Positions 33,801-36,292 of a stretch of DNA of 64,000 nucleotides are shown here, one piece after another. The translations under genes and the position numbers were made by a program. The DNA is taken from NCBI RefSeq assembly GCF_021869535.1, contig NW_026262723.1:86678324-86742323 (forward strand), in the 5' to 3' direction. This DNA is from Mytilus californianus (Eukaryota; Mollusca; Bivalvia; Mytilida; Mytilidae). The number at the start of each line of letters is the position of its first letter. The first letter of the stretch is position 1. Below the pieces are notes generated by a model. That model was not told where the DNA came from. It ran no database searches and saw nothing but the letters and a program-made list of their open reading frames with translations.

Positions 33801-35879
33801 ATGATAATATAGTTATATTTTTATAAACATATGTGTTTAAGTCAGTAGTAGTAAACAAGTACAGACGTTCCTAATTGGATAGTAAAAAAACAACTTATCA
33901 AGAATCTTAGACAATAAAGGCAAAGCAATGGGGGAAAAATCCAAACTTAGTGATTAAAGCTACCAAATGAGCCTGATATGACCTTAGTCATTTAAAAGTG
34001 TTACAGAAATGCGAAATCTTTATCACAAATAGTGACCAATAATGGACTGTTGGCAGGTGTCTTGGTTTGTTTAGTTTTCCAGTCAACAATGTCATAACCG
34101 ATCATATTAATGCATATGCATACTTCTTTTGTCCAATACTTTAACTAATGTACGTCTGAAAGAGGAATTGTTGGGAAAAGTTCACTTTTTAATCTTTGTT
34201 TCGGTGGGTGTCATAGATGTATCAAGAAACCCATTATATAAAATGGATTTTTGTTATGATATAAAACCATTGCTAGGGTGCATTTAAGTCCGTTATAAAG
34301 TGCCCTTTAGCAAAATATCACTTGACTAGTTTACATCAAAATATTGACAGCGACAGTGACAACTGGATAGAGTTGTTGTTATCTACTGCATACTGAACTA
34401 ATATTTGTGTTTGCGGCAAGTTTTAAGTATTTTTAAGATAGAAAAAGCAATTTACCTAGATAGAATTCACGAAAGAAAGAAGAAAAAAACCTTTTTAAAA
34501 CACTATTTTGAAGTCAATTATACAGGTGTAAAATCTACTTTATGTATATTGTAAAATCTACTTTAATTTTGTGTTTCCAGTATATTCAATATGGACTGTT
34601 GGTGAACCAGCATTTGCATACAATGACATAGACTCATACAGAATATTCATATGCTGTCAGGATGATTATGGGTCTACTACCAGTTACTTAATATTGAGGC
34701 TAACAGAAGAAAAAGTAGAAGCTCCCTATATCCCTCCAGGTACTAATTTCATGTATATATTTATTTATGGAAGTATCAAATTAAAATTGTGGGAAATAGA
34801 GATAACAAAAACATTTATTAGGATGAATAAGTTCAGAACGACACTGAATGTATGAACATACATGTATAATTATACCTTAATTTATCTTGGATGTATCAAA
34901 TTAAAGTATTTCTTATTCTTATACAGAATGGTTCTACAGAGCAATTATTGTTTCCATGATGCCGATATCATTTATGACAATACTTGCCATTACCACGCTT
35001 GTTATTACCATGTTTTTCCTAGACGGTGATATAATATTACCAGAAAGGACTGAAACGGCAGTATTAATCAGTAGAGAACCAACACTGGCATCAGATGACG
35101 ATGATGCTACTGTTCTATCTGACATAGATAATACTGAAATTAAGCCTGTGGGAAAGAGTATAGAATTTAAGGACTTGTATAAGAATGAAGTCGTACACAT
35201 ACCTGTATGGACAGGGAAATATCGTAAAGCTCCTCAGGAAACTGTTCATAACGCATGGCGTGAAATATCAAATCGTTCCTCTAACATTGATATTGAAGAA
35301 CAATCTAATTTGCCTACTGGACAACGAACGAAAGGAGATGCTTTTGGCGTAGAATTGAATTTATTTCACTTTGGTAAAAAGCCGGTAAATACACTTTCAT
35401 CAGAGGAAAAAGCAGGTAAAATATTACAGAAAAAGAATACCCTTAAAGAAAAATGGAAAGAAATAGTTGTAAAAGCTCAATCGGGTCCTAAAAATAAGGC
35501 AAAGGAAAACAAGACGGAAAATCTAAATGTTGCAAAACCAAACGCTGCAAAGAGTTCAAAATTAATCAGCATGGTTACCTCGAAGCATATACAAGAGGAA
35601 AACGGGAAATCTACAGACTCTTTTACTGTAAGCAATGAAAGCGATTCCGTAATGATTACAGTGGAAGAGGACAAACAAAATACAAAAGAAGACGAAAACC
35701 CTGTTTTAGGCCACGACTTCCACATGGATTTGGAAAATGCGGCTCGTAGCACCAGCTCATTTCAACAGACAAATTCAGGAGATGAAGATACGCCAGAAGA
35801 CAAAGAAGATAATCTTAGCGTATTCGGCGAAATTGTGAACACAGGTACTGCAGCTATTGGAACTAATATAAATATTTGA
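6673..35879 (+). CDS. TSP1-VWA-cadherin-like membrane receptor gene (11 exons, 5' partial)
   Basis: Eleven exons, described separately, can be joined through GT-AG introns with every phase matching: 2 nt closing an upstream codon plus 935 codons including the stop. Predicted order: TSP1 repeat (about residues 1-54), VWA domain (55-238), short linker, a Cys-containing beta-rich segment (262-400), two cadherin-like repeats (407-620), one transmembrane helix, and a cytoplasmic tail of about 290 residues. This topology indicates a type I cell-surface protein for adhesion or recognition (inference). No signal peptide or initiator codon is visible, so more 5' exons are expected outside or undetected in the window. 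The exact domain combination is not one I can match to a named family. Intron 5 (14820-28103) is enlarged by an LTR retrotransposon in antisense orientation. Confidence 0.85.
6880..8900. other. Intron with three copies of dispersed repeat R3
   Basis: Intronic. Copies of repeat R3, recognised by GATGTGGTATGA then AATGAGACAACT and a CGGCCTTCAA block, lie at about 6945-7440, 7860-8140 and 8460-8575, all in + orientation. A 101-codon open frame at 7883-8188 is only a reading frame through one of these copies. The rest is AT-rich with a run of related TGATTTAAGTTTTTG-type phrases near 8640-8720. Confidence 0.6.
8903..9454 (+). CDS. Exon: von Willebrand factor A domain
   Basis: A whole VWA domain in a single phase 1-1 exon of 552 nt (acceptor GTTACAG, donor GTAAGT). 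It begins CAPKVFDIAFLIDVT, runs through alternating beta strands and helices, has the TINTEEA motif in the middle and MLKDGTYSD before the last helices, and ends near CNY. The MIDAS metal site is only partly conserved: the first motif reads D-x-T-x-Y instead of D-x-S-x-S, while the central Thr and the later Asp are present, so metal-dependent ligand binding may be altered. The GTG or ATG codons upstream in frame are intronic; this exon has no start codon of its own. Confidence 0.88.
9500..12502. other. Intron with repeats R3, R2 and Penelope 3'-end fragments
   Basis: Repeat R3 at about 9827-10290 and R2 at 10330-10575, both +. Two short pieces of the Penelope 3' region lie at 11305-11360 and 12205-12312. 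Between 10576 and 12200 the DNA is AT-rich, with several near-repeats of CATGATATAT and ACTATATCCAC-type phrases (10560-10960) and no coding signal; a 78-codon - strand frame at 11039-11275 has no recognisable motif. Confidence 0.55.
12503..12571 (+). CDS. Exon: short Asp/Ser-rich linker
   Basis: A 69-nt phase 1-1 exon between acceptor CTTTCAG and donor GTAACT. With the borrowed flanking bases it encodes FCAASFFAYDDPANLG and a short Ser-rich end. It links the VWA domain to the beta-rich segment. It is short, but it is required for a sensible junction (Phe in front, Gly behind) and both splice sites are good. Confidence 0.7.
12580..13569. other. Intron with an inverted R3 fragment
   Basis: Intronic. 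A short - orientation piece of repeat R3 lies at 13205-13290 (GGAGAGTTGTCTCATTGGCAAT). Two open frames here (12683-12898 and 13081-13320) lack any motif, and the second runs into the R3 fragment. Confidence 0.5.
13570..13737 (+). CDS. Exon: beta-rich extracellular segment, part 1
   Basis: Phase 1-1 exon of 168 nt (acceptor AAATATAG; donor GTTGTT is weaker than the others). It encodes alternating hydrophobic strands with QVTCCGATSSWEFFAKDFG, then MMIFRK and RLIGSTRIIVP. Together with the next two exons it looks like one beta-sandwich-type module whose two adjacent cysteines (CC) recur elsewhere in this protein. I cannot assign it to a named domain family. Confidence 0.8.
13845..14280 (+). repeat. 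Dispersed repeat R3, diverged copy
   Basis: Begins AGAAGATATGTTATT..., then TGCCTATAAGACAAATGTCC, followed by the AGACTACATGACA and CAAAGGACAAT blocks in the same order as the R3 copies at 6945 and 9827. It is more diverged than those copies and intronic. Confidence 0.5.
14738..14819 (+). CDS. Exon: beta-rich extracellular segment, part 2
   Basis: An 82-nt exon between acceptor TTTTCCAG and donor GTAAAT, phase 1 to 2. It encodes DEYVDTLVTFSLIATERIAI (the first residue is completed from the previous exon) and then VAGDVIGW, with the final Trp codon split as TG|G. The missing G is supplied by the exon at 28104, which lies on the far side of the LTR retrotransposon; this is good evidence that the two belong to one transcript. 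Confidence 0.82.
14915..15020 (+). repeat. Dispersed repeat R2 fragment
   Basis: Contains GTACCAAGTCAGGAATATGAC and TTTGATGTGTTTGAGC, the core of repeat R2, in + orientation. It abuts the repeat that received the LTR element. Confidence 0.6.
15040..15090 (+). repeat. Left part of repeat R4, split by the LTR element
   Basis: CCCGTTCCCGGAGGCGGGC followed by TTCAGCTGGCCCTTAAAC and the target GTAT. The sequence resumes at 26358 with GTATACTAGTTCAGCG. Removing the element and one GTAT restores a continuous copy of a repeat that I recall as common in mussel DNA, so the insertion site was inside an older repeat. Confidence 0.6.
15091..16827 (-). repeat. 3' LTR of the Ty3/Gypsy element
   Basis: 1737 bp, TGTAAGCC...CCTTACA on the + strand. 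It matches 24628-26357 except for three substitutions I could see (near 15304, 15308 and 15540) and a 7-bp insertion near 15434. The two overlapping 73-74-codon frames at 16044-16294 recur in the other LTR simply because the LTR is duplicated; they are not genes. Confidence 0.95.
16828..16843 (-). other. Polypurine tract
   Basis: On the element strand the bases before the 3' LTR read AAAGGTGGGGGAAG, directly abutting TGTAAGG. This is the expected plus-strand DNA primer. Confidence 0.85.
16911..19052 (-). CDS. ORF3: zinc-finger and coiled-coil protein of the LTR element
   Basis: 713 uninterrupted codons between pol and the 3' LTR, where retroviruses and errantiviruses carry env. There is no signal peptide, transmembrane segment or fusion-peptide-like stretch. 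Residues 11-33 form a C2H2-like finger (C11, C14, F18, L24) whose first His position is Asn and which ends at H33. Residues 40-63 form a full C2H2 finger (C40, C43, H58, H63). A middle domain of about 200 residues is globular. Then come an acidic patch (EDDSDNEEPE), a Lys-rich basic run, and about 190 residues of Glu/Lys/Gln/Arg repeats of about 17-21 residues (EEEQKRREEQKQ type) predicted as a continuous coiled coil. A globular C-terminal domain contains WPPKNWKKMTPEQKYFNWEY. The role is unknown; nucleic-acid binding or particle scaffolding is inference. Translation probably needs a spliced mRNA (see the acceptor at 19053-19068). Confidence 0.85.
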   Translation of the reverse strand: MRPSSQVEVKCWLCPMTFRTRRQLKNNLAAAPHKRLSVVCVWCPKEKSYRRMVDLKEHIMANHRSKIEIMPYSFLSEHNGFWMSNYPETYAKVISPSNENSQEAMKARIEVLEFLNRVGNTNRKKEDWTQGWKCRREMVRGTQEEEVEQEKTNGSYSPTRPTIYEGLALQQLTLGLGDSTAIFKLDLGVSIRFYQISLNDLVLRDHKMLDALIRRMTALVNTKYAGSHTFSASIDGKLKSIVTPVVARKLSISEEYIADIKTSDELFPGKQTKAITNPLSPLKTPSTSDIILEDDSDNEEPEILNEKATSQKKSKKTENEGEKNGEKRKKKNNHQEQKAKKIKQGKGDKEQDEEIRLKEEELRKQEKQKQDEEMRLQEEEQKRREEQKQEEIRLKEEEQKKQVKRKQDEEVRLKEAELKRKEKQKQEEEIRRKEEEQRKQEKQKQDEEMRLKEEEQKRREEQKQEEIRLKEEEQKRKEKQKQEEEIRRKEEEQRKQEKQKQDEEERLKEEKRIQEEKHNEESKRKELEASEDRGTDCTTLNGNITASERARTLLRKGGMPLFPAGRREWNQEEVIPLITIPAVVSWPPKNWKKMTPEQKYFNWEYASIALELNSGKQLQFTKEELLLKYHFLALPGTKTPTGSEENTMATKSRFYLYQALAYIIKSDKEDTSTVQTLKMLETAVKERDNSTDDVIKRIDALDIPLRLGEDIEH
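19053..19068 (-). promoter_or_regulatory. Candidate splice acceptor for ORF3 mRNA
   Basis: Immediately upstream of the ORF3 start the element strand reads TTTGATTCGATTTCAG, then A, then ATG. A T-rich tract with CAG one base before the initiator is what a subgenomic spliced env-type transcript would use. The donor was not identified with confidence; no strong GTRAGT was seen in the leader between the primer site and gag. Confidence 0.55.
19069..19607. other. Spacer between pol and ORF3
   Basis: About 540 bp without a supported reading frame on the element strand. A + strand frame at 19127-19327 has no recognisable motif. The spacer could hold splicing or packaging signals; none was recognised other than the acceptor next to ORF3. 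Confidence 0.5.
19608..22403 (-). CDS. pol part 2: reverse transcriptase, RNase H, integrase
   Basis: Continues the protease frame after the TAA at 22404-22406; the first ATG is at 22391 (numbering from it, 927 residues). RT palm motifs include VDYRILND (about 48-55) and the catalytic YMDD at 145-148. RNase H begins with ILDTDASDKAVGAV. The integrase has a His/Cys zinc-binding domain (GHLGPDK ... CKECDQC), a catalytic core with Asp in VAIDILGP, Asp in HSDQG and Glu in SVERF, the last two separated by exactly 35 residues, and near the end a KWKGPY module of the GPY/F type used by Ty3/Gypsy integrases. All catalytic residues visible are present. No chromodomain was seen. Confidence 0.93.
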   Translation of the reverse strand, partial: RSRRMPLGKQEMEKSEVNRMLDKGIIEPSSSPWASNIVLVMKKNGRPRCCVDYRILNDVTKKDSYPIPRVDECLDSLAGGKFFGSMDLNSGFWQIGMAPDDKVKTAFLTSLGLYQFTVMPFGLANSPSTFERLMENVLRGLQWKELLLYMDDIISVSSIFEEGLGRLERIFIRLQNAHLKLKPAKCIFFQKQVRFLGHIVSEDGISTDLEKTKAIDDWPIPKSAKQVRSFLGLCSYYRRFVKGFAAIARPMHKICEKNSRFAWNDECQKAFEQLKNALTSTPVLAYPLPNLPFILDTDASDKAVGAVLSQIQEGLERVIAYMSKSMNIHEQAYCVTRKELLAVIIALKTFHHYLYGQKVLLRTDNAAVSWMKNLKKPTGQTARWLGELGTYNLTVTHRAGRKHSNADALSRRPCKSCEKQESGNHTSDDETDEIQLEESDFVNQELHENEEPTPRIEIVRICTRSQTGNQSSATPSGYCIEGWDPDSIRQCQLEDPDMSLIVTYLQEKKNKPDWDQVSKGTSYQKIIWRQWDRLTINNGMLYRKFYCSDKDDVDNFKLQLLVPKSHQKTVFKYFHDVPSAGHLGPDKMLSRIQQLFYWPAMRSSITRYCKECDQCAARKSLKRNKAPLGQYLVGEPMERVAIDILGPLPLTKRQNRYVLVLCDCFSKWTEAYAIPDQESLTIARTIANEFICRFGSPLQLHSDQGRSFEAKLFQDLCDLLKIDKTRSTSQHPQSNGSVERFNRTLLSMLTFYCQNDQRNWDEILPQVMMAYRSSVHASTGQTPNMMMFGRNIFLPMEAVIPRPDGPDESTTPETDKYINELQDAMLKSHVLARKHLKQNSEYQKRHYDLKAVKRELQIGQAVWLYDASKRKGICHKLTLKWKGPYVVTRKIDDITYLVKRSKKQPGKVYHIDRLLPYQGRNPPTWFSNRKA
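22404..22406 (-). other. In-frame TAA between protease and reverse transcriptase
   Basis: The only stop in an otherwise continuous pol frame: 22404 to 23414 upstream and 19608 to 22403 downstream are the same frame. It falls just after the protease part, where related elements have no stop. A recent inactivating point mutation is the simplest reading; programmed readthrough is possible but TAA is the least leaky stop. Confidence 0.9.
22404..23414 (-). CDS. pol part 1: aspartic protease region
   Basis: Opens in the -1 frame relative to gag at the slippery site, and contains no ATG near its start (the first start-like codon is GTG at 23381), which fits expression only as a Gag-Pol fusion. The retropepsin active site is FLIDSGSTASIL; counted from the GTG the Asp-Ser-Gly is at residues 47-49. 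The following 250 residues lead into the RT N-terminal linker. The segment ends at the in-frame TAA at 22404. Confidence 0.9.
   Translation of the reverse strand, partial: RQNAGSIGRELVTEDKRPDIKGEKHVRTGHIGETDDNWDNGFYTNGLIYGFPVNFLIDSGSTASILSIEVYEKLPLNVWCSLVPNKSEVFDVNGNKVFAIGSITLELKLGLENFSQNFMVCNINQDGILGQDFLLKEVSKVNYQRMVLHTIHNQEIQCWIGGKANMICRVEIKDNMTIPPMTSTMMPVDIPGVNHLTEYGLIEGTTGTAKSTLAIPGIINTKDQAHFVNVVNYGDDEVKLYKKETIGTCESYTEHDLKSEQIRTLQEDCFTAGEEIPEHLIDLLKRSSTYLNENQRQQLSRLLSQYQNVFSRTDDDIGRTDLVTHRINTGNAIPFR
23381..23420 (-). promoter_or_regulatory. -1 ribosomal frameshift signal
   Basis: The heptamer GGGAAAC (23420 down to 23414) is in the required X-XXY-YYZ register of gag: codon 344 is GGA and codon 345 AAC. 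Nine nt downstream an 8-bp stem (CTGGCTCA with TGAGTTAG, two G-U pairs) encloses an 8-nt loop that contains the gag stop TAG (23395-23393). Slippage by -1 at this point enters exactly the pol frame. GGGAAAC is an established slippery sequence in some retroviruses (established knowledge). Confidence 0.85.
23393..24448 (-). CDS. gag: capsid and nucleocapsid polyprotein
   Basis: 351 codons starting at ATG 24448, about 180 nt after the primer-binding site. The N-terminal 85 residues are charged and probably disordered. Then comes a retrotransposon Gag capsid domain: KPEPFSGKDCWEEYLSHFE, LLFLAASLRGQARTYY, LDQRFG and the ESIAEVGDDIRQLAQKAY helix, in the order usual for Ty3/Gypsy Gag. A short coiled coil is followed by a CCHC zinc knuckle CYSCNSPDHFMRNC (C-x2-C-x4-H-x4-C) and an Arg/Asn/Gln-rich tail. 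Gag forms the particle and packages RNA. The frame is intact and ends in TAG within the frameshift stem-loop. Confidence 0.93.
   Translation of the reverse strand: MADAGRNSPDPEINFRRERDLDDLGQGDQIHTDDNDDFDRESILQGHGDEIAQRPKGRDEYQRHDFDDRNERGNHNMQPIGPPKVTLKPEPFSGKDCWEEYLSHFEDCAELGQWGNRTKLLFLAASLRGQARTYYMSLSPDDRRTYQMLTQKLDQRFGSSKHKNRWLSKLEMRRRMPGESIAEVGDDIRQLAQKAYYDLDLAAQESLALNQLFKVIPVEMKCRCIDKECQTIADAVDVIERYESILGDGDKKKSTIRAVESKDIEGHMSEKDYQSNLQALQDRIAKLEQGHGNRDTKRANTGRCYSCNSPDHFMRNCPHKNNQRARGNFQGNQRHNTSFNNNQGNDRTLAQ
24585..24610. other. Leader hairpin beside the primer site
   Basis: A perfect 9-bp inverted repeat, GGATGCTAA and TTAGCATCC, separated by 8 nt. It overlaps the last bases of the primer-binding site. 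It is positioned like leader structures used for RNA dimerisation, packaging or primer access in retroelements; the role here is inference. Confidence 0.6.
24607..24624 (-). other. tRNA primer-binding site
   Basis: Three nt after the end of the 5' LTR the element strand reads TGGTGTCAGAAGCGGGAT. The leading TGG pairs with a CCA tail, and the rest best resembles the complement of animal tRNA-Leu 3' ends (recalled, not searched). Confidence 0.8.
24628..26357 (-). repeat. 5' LTR of the Ty3/Gypsy element
   Basis: 1730 bp, same boundaries (TGT...ACA) as the 3' LTR. It is the upstream LTR of the - strand element and contains its presumed promoter. At its right edge GTAT repeats the 4 bases found left of the element. 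Confidence 0.95.
25207..25285 (-). promoter_or_regulatory. LTR core promoter
   Basis: On the element strand, in order: CCGGAAAG (ETS-like, 25285-25278), ATTGG (inverted CCAAT, 25266-25262), the palindromic E-box CACGTG (25251-25246) and TATATAAA (25230-25223). About 21 nt after the start of TATATAAA comes TTCAGTAA, an initiator-like sequence near 25210. AATAAA (near 25143-25138) follows in the presumed R region. This places U3 at about 26357-25210. The duplicate in the 3' LTR has its TATA at about 15686-15693. Confidence 0.55.
26358..26870 (+). repeat. Right part of repeat R4
   Basis: Starts at the GTAT target copy and continues ACTAGTTCAGCG, then blocks such as AAAGGCCAGAGGTTCCTGAC, GGCGGGGTTAAACATG and CATGCCAGCTCCAGACC. 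It is the continuation of 15040-15090. It contains no open frame of note. Confidence 0.6.
26873..27283 (-). pseudogene. Possible retroelement C-terminal fragment
   Basis: 136-codon frame on the - strand. The second half is Lys/Arg/Tyr-rich with FRYHKLVKTFTKVYHRYKD, SGISHPTFYDNLLYKT and LIQKGYSYDTVVRSLKM. GISHPxFY-type phrases followed by a basic Tyr-rich helix are, to my memory, found at the C-terminus of some bivalve and cnidarian reverse-transcriptase ORFs. No RT core is adjacent. The N-terminal half is hydrophobic. There is no splice support, so I treat it as a decayed fragment in intron 5 of the receptor gene; it could also be chance. Confidence 0.35.
27290..28103. other. Intron 5, end; no gene seen
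   Basis: AT-rich intron sequence. The open frame starting at 27910 only becomes coding at 28104, where the acceptor TTTTTCAAG ends the intron. A 63-codon - strand frame at 27640-27831 has no motif. Confidence 0.55.
28104..28291 (+). CDS. Exon: beta-rich segment part 3 and Cys linker
   Basis: 188-nt exon, phase 2 to 1 (acceptor TTTTTCAAG, donor GTAAAT). The first G completes the Trp codon left open at 14819, giving GDVIGWYSSG across the 13.3-kb intron. It continues NIISYEDCDTVTRSDCPQQ, then an Asp-rich stretch (TADDDIDFSA) and ends SVKLSTAN. The two cysteines probably close the module. The apparent stop at 28303-28305 lies after the donor and is intronic. Confidence 0.85.
28320..29259. other. 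Intron with an inverted R1 copy
   Basis: Repeat R1 lies at about 28520-28720 in - orientation (GTACGCCAGACGCGCG). The 127-codon + frame at 28461-28844 runs through it and is not regarded as a gene. The remainder is AT-rich. Confidence 0.5.
29260..29436 (+). CDS. Exon: cadherin-like repeat 1, first half
   Basis: 177-nt phase 1-1 exon (acceptor TTTATTCAG, donor GTACAC). It encodes LEENTPVGYKVLYFDVTDTD, then NITWTLTGQHELFTM. The pattern E-x-T-P-V-G then V-x-D-x-D and the hydrophobic phe/leu spacing match the A-to-E strands of a cadherin repeat; the calcium-linker residues after VTDTD are partly kept. Confidence 0.82.
29450..30540. other. Intron with a R2 fragment
   Basis: Repeat R2 at 29640-29790 (+), within which a 61-codon frame is spurious. 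From 29800 to 30540 nothing was recognised. Confidence 0.5.
30545..31190 (-). pseudogene. Broken Penelope-like RT C-terminus with attached 3' region
   Basis: Read downwards from about 31025 on the - strand: YPIELEIKDTKDTGKSTSYHDL, KIDNEG, KRDNFSFP, then VDRYGINVSQIIANMFSLS, with stops and frameshifts between. These are the same blocks as in the fragment at 3640-4860, extended further to the C-terminus. The sequence then runs into a non-coding tail with GAGCAACACGACGG, CCCCGGTTTTTGGTG and CTAGTTTTCTATGTAG. That tail is the same as the dispersed blocks at 11305, 12205, 31890 and 60420, so this copy links those blocks to the Penelope element. It sits in an intron of the receptor gene. Confidence 0.7.
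31268..31479. mobile_element. Palindromic MITE, TA target duplication
   Basis: Ends TACTGT and ACAGTA, flanked by TA on both sides (31266-31267 and 31480-31481). The inner arms ATACCAATTTTCGTGGA and TCCACGAAAATTGGTACCC are imperfect inverted repeats, and CCACGAA occurs several times on both strands. The size of 212 bp, palindromy and TA duplication fit a Tc1/mariner-type non-autonomous element. The 69-codon frames on both strands here are by-products of the palindrome. Confidence 0.8.
31890..32225 (+). repeat. Penelope 3'-region copy
   Basis: Begins GACGACATATATGTTCCAA and continues CAATCCCGTCC, ACCGAATTAGACTAA, TTACCCTTCCGAAGC, CCCCCGGTTTTGTAGACTGG, then ATGAGTTTGAATATCCCTTT. Homologous blocks occur in the same order at 60420-60735. 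It is immediately followed by the acceptor of the exon at 32300. Confidence 0.65.
32300..32424 (+). CDS. Exon: cadherin-like repeat 1, second half
   Basis: 125-nt exon, phase 1 to 0 (acceptor TTTATTGCAG, donor GTAAGG). It encodes TLNLQTKLPSGGG, then YVITVTGTDSCQHTATATVTV, the typical F and G strands of a cadherin repeat (Y-x-I-x-V-x-G-T-D ... T-A-T-V-T-V). The usual DxNDNxP linker that binds calcium between repeats is absent: the sequence ends VASYNA and is followed by PPIINN. Confidence 0.82.
32430..33357. other. Intron; no gene seen
   Basis: AT-rich, no repeat family recognised. Confidence 0.5.
33358..33529 (+). CDS. Exon: cadherin-like repeat 2, first half
   Basis: 172-nt exon, phase 0 to 1 (acceptor CTAATTGTAG, donor GTATGT). 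It begins PPIINNLPSIHEISES and continues FLYTINVTDATYDPLCCTLSY and FQFKEENG. INVTD and the Y-D-P pattern match the repeat-1 exon at 29260, so the two halves of each cadherin-like repeat are encoded by comparable exon pairs. A CC pair appears again. Confidence 0.82.
33540..34580. other. Intron; no gene seen
   Basis: AT-rich, without recognisable repeats or exons; a 67-codon - strand frame at 33512-33715 overlaps the preceding exon antisense and is not a gene. Confidence 0.5.
34581..34739 (+). CDS. Exon: cadherin-like repeat 2, second half
   Basis: 159-nt phase 1-1 exon (acceptor TGTTTCCAG, donor GTACTA). It encodes YSIWTVGEPAFAYNDID, then YRIFICCQDDYGSTTSYLIL, the F-G strand region of a divergent cadherin fold with another CC pair, and ends in a juxtamembrane stretch EEKVEAPYIPP. 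Confidence 0.82.
34927..35879 (+). CDS. Exon: transmembrane helix and cytoplasmic tail (last exon)
   Basis: 953-nt terminal exon after acceptor TTATACAG, ending TGA. It starts EWFYRAIIVSMMPISFMTIL and continues as an uninterrupted hydrophobic helix of about 27 residues to MFFLDGD, followed by a hydrophilic tail of about 290 residues. The tail has an acidic run (SDDDDATVLSD), a basic/aromatic patch (VWTGKYRKAP), a Lys-rich segment and a Glu/Asp-rich end closing GTAAIGTNINI. No kinase, Toll/IL-1, death or ITAM motif was found, and no catenin-binding region typical of classical cadherins. Downstream, ATTAAA near 36113 could serve as a weak poly(A) signal. Confidence 0.87.
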
Positions 35880-36292
35880 TGTTCATCAGATTCTGGATAG
35901 CCTATTTTAACATCATGTTCAGATAAGACTTTCTTCGTACATGCATGAACTCATTATGATTTTTCCATATAGTTAATCTTCCCTAGTTTGTTGATTTTAT
36001 TTTAATAGCACATGTTTTTGGTATAACTACATTTATACACAATTAAGCAACTAAACTGTAATCCGAGACTTACGGAATGTCATTTTTATTGGCAAATGAT
36101 TATGAGTTGCTAATTAAATCATTAAATTTGAAGAAATCATGGAAATTCTTCATTATTGATCGAATTGGTTAACGTATAGTTCTAAGGATCTAAATAACTT
36201 CAGGCAATGATGTACTATTATAACTTAGTAATTAGTTGTAATATAGGGACTGCGTTGATTAACATTGACTTATAAAATTTAACTGTAACATA
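35880..36292. other. 3' flank of the receptor gene
   Basis: Probable 3' UTR and flank: AT-rich, with an ATTAAA near 36113. It ends at the AACATA (36287-36292) that forms the left target duplication of the foldback element. Confidence 0.5.
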
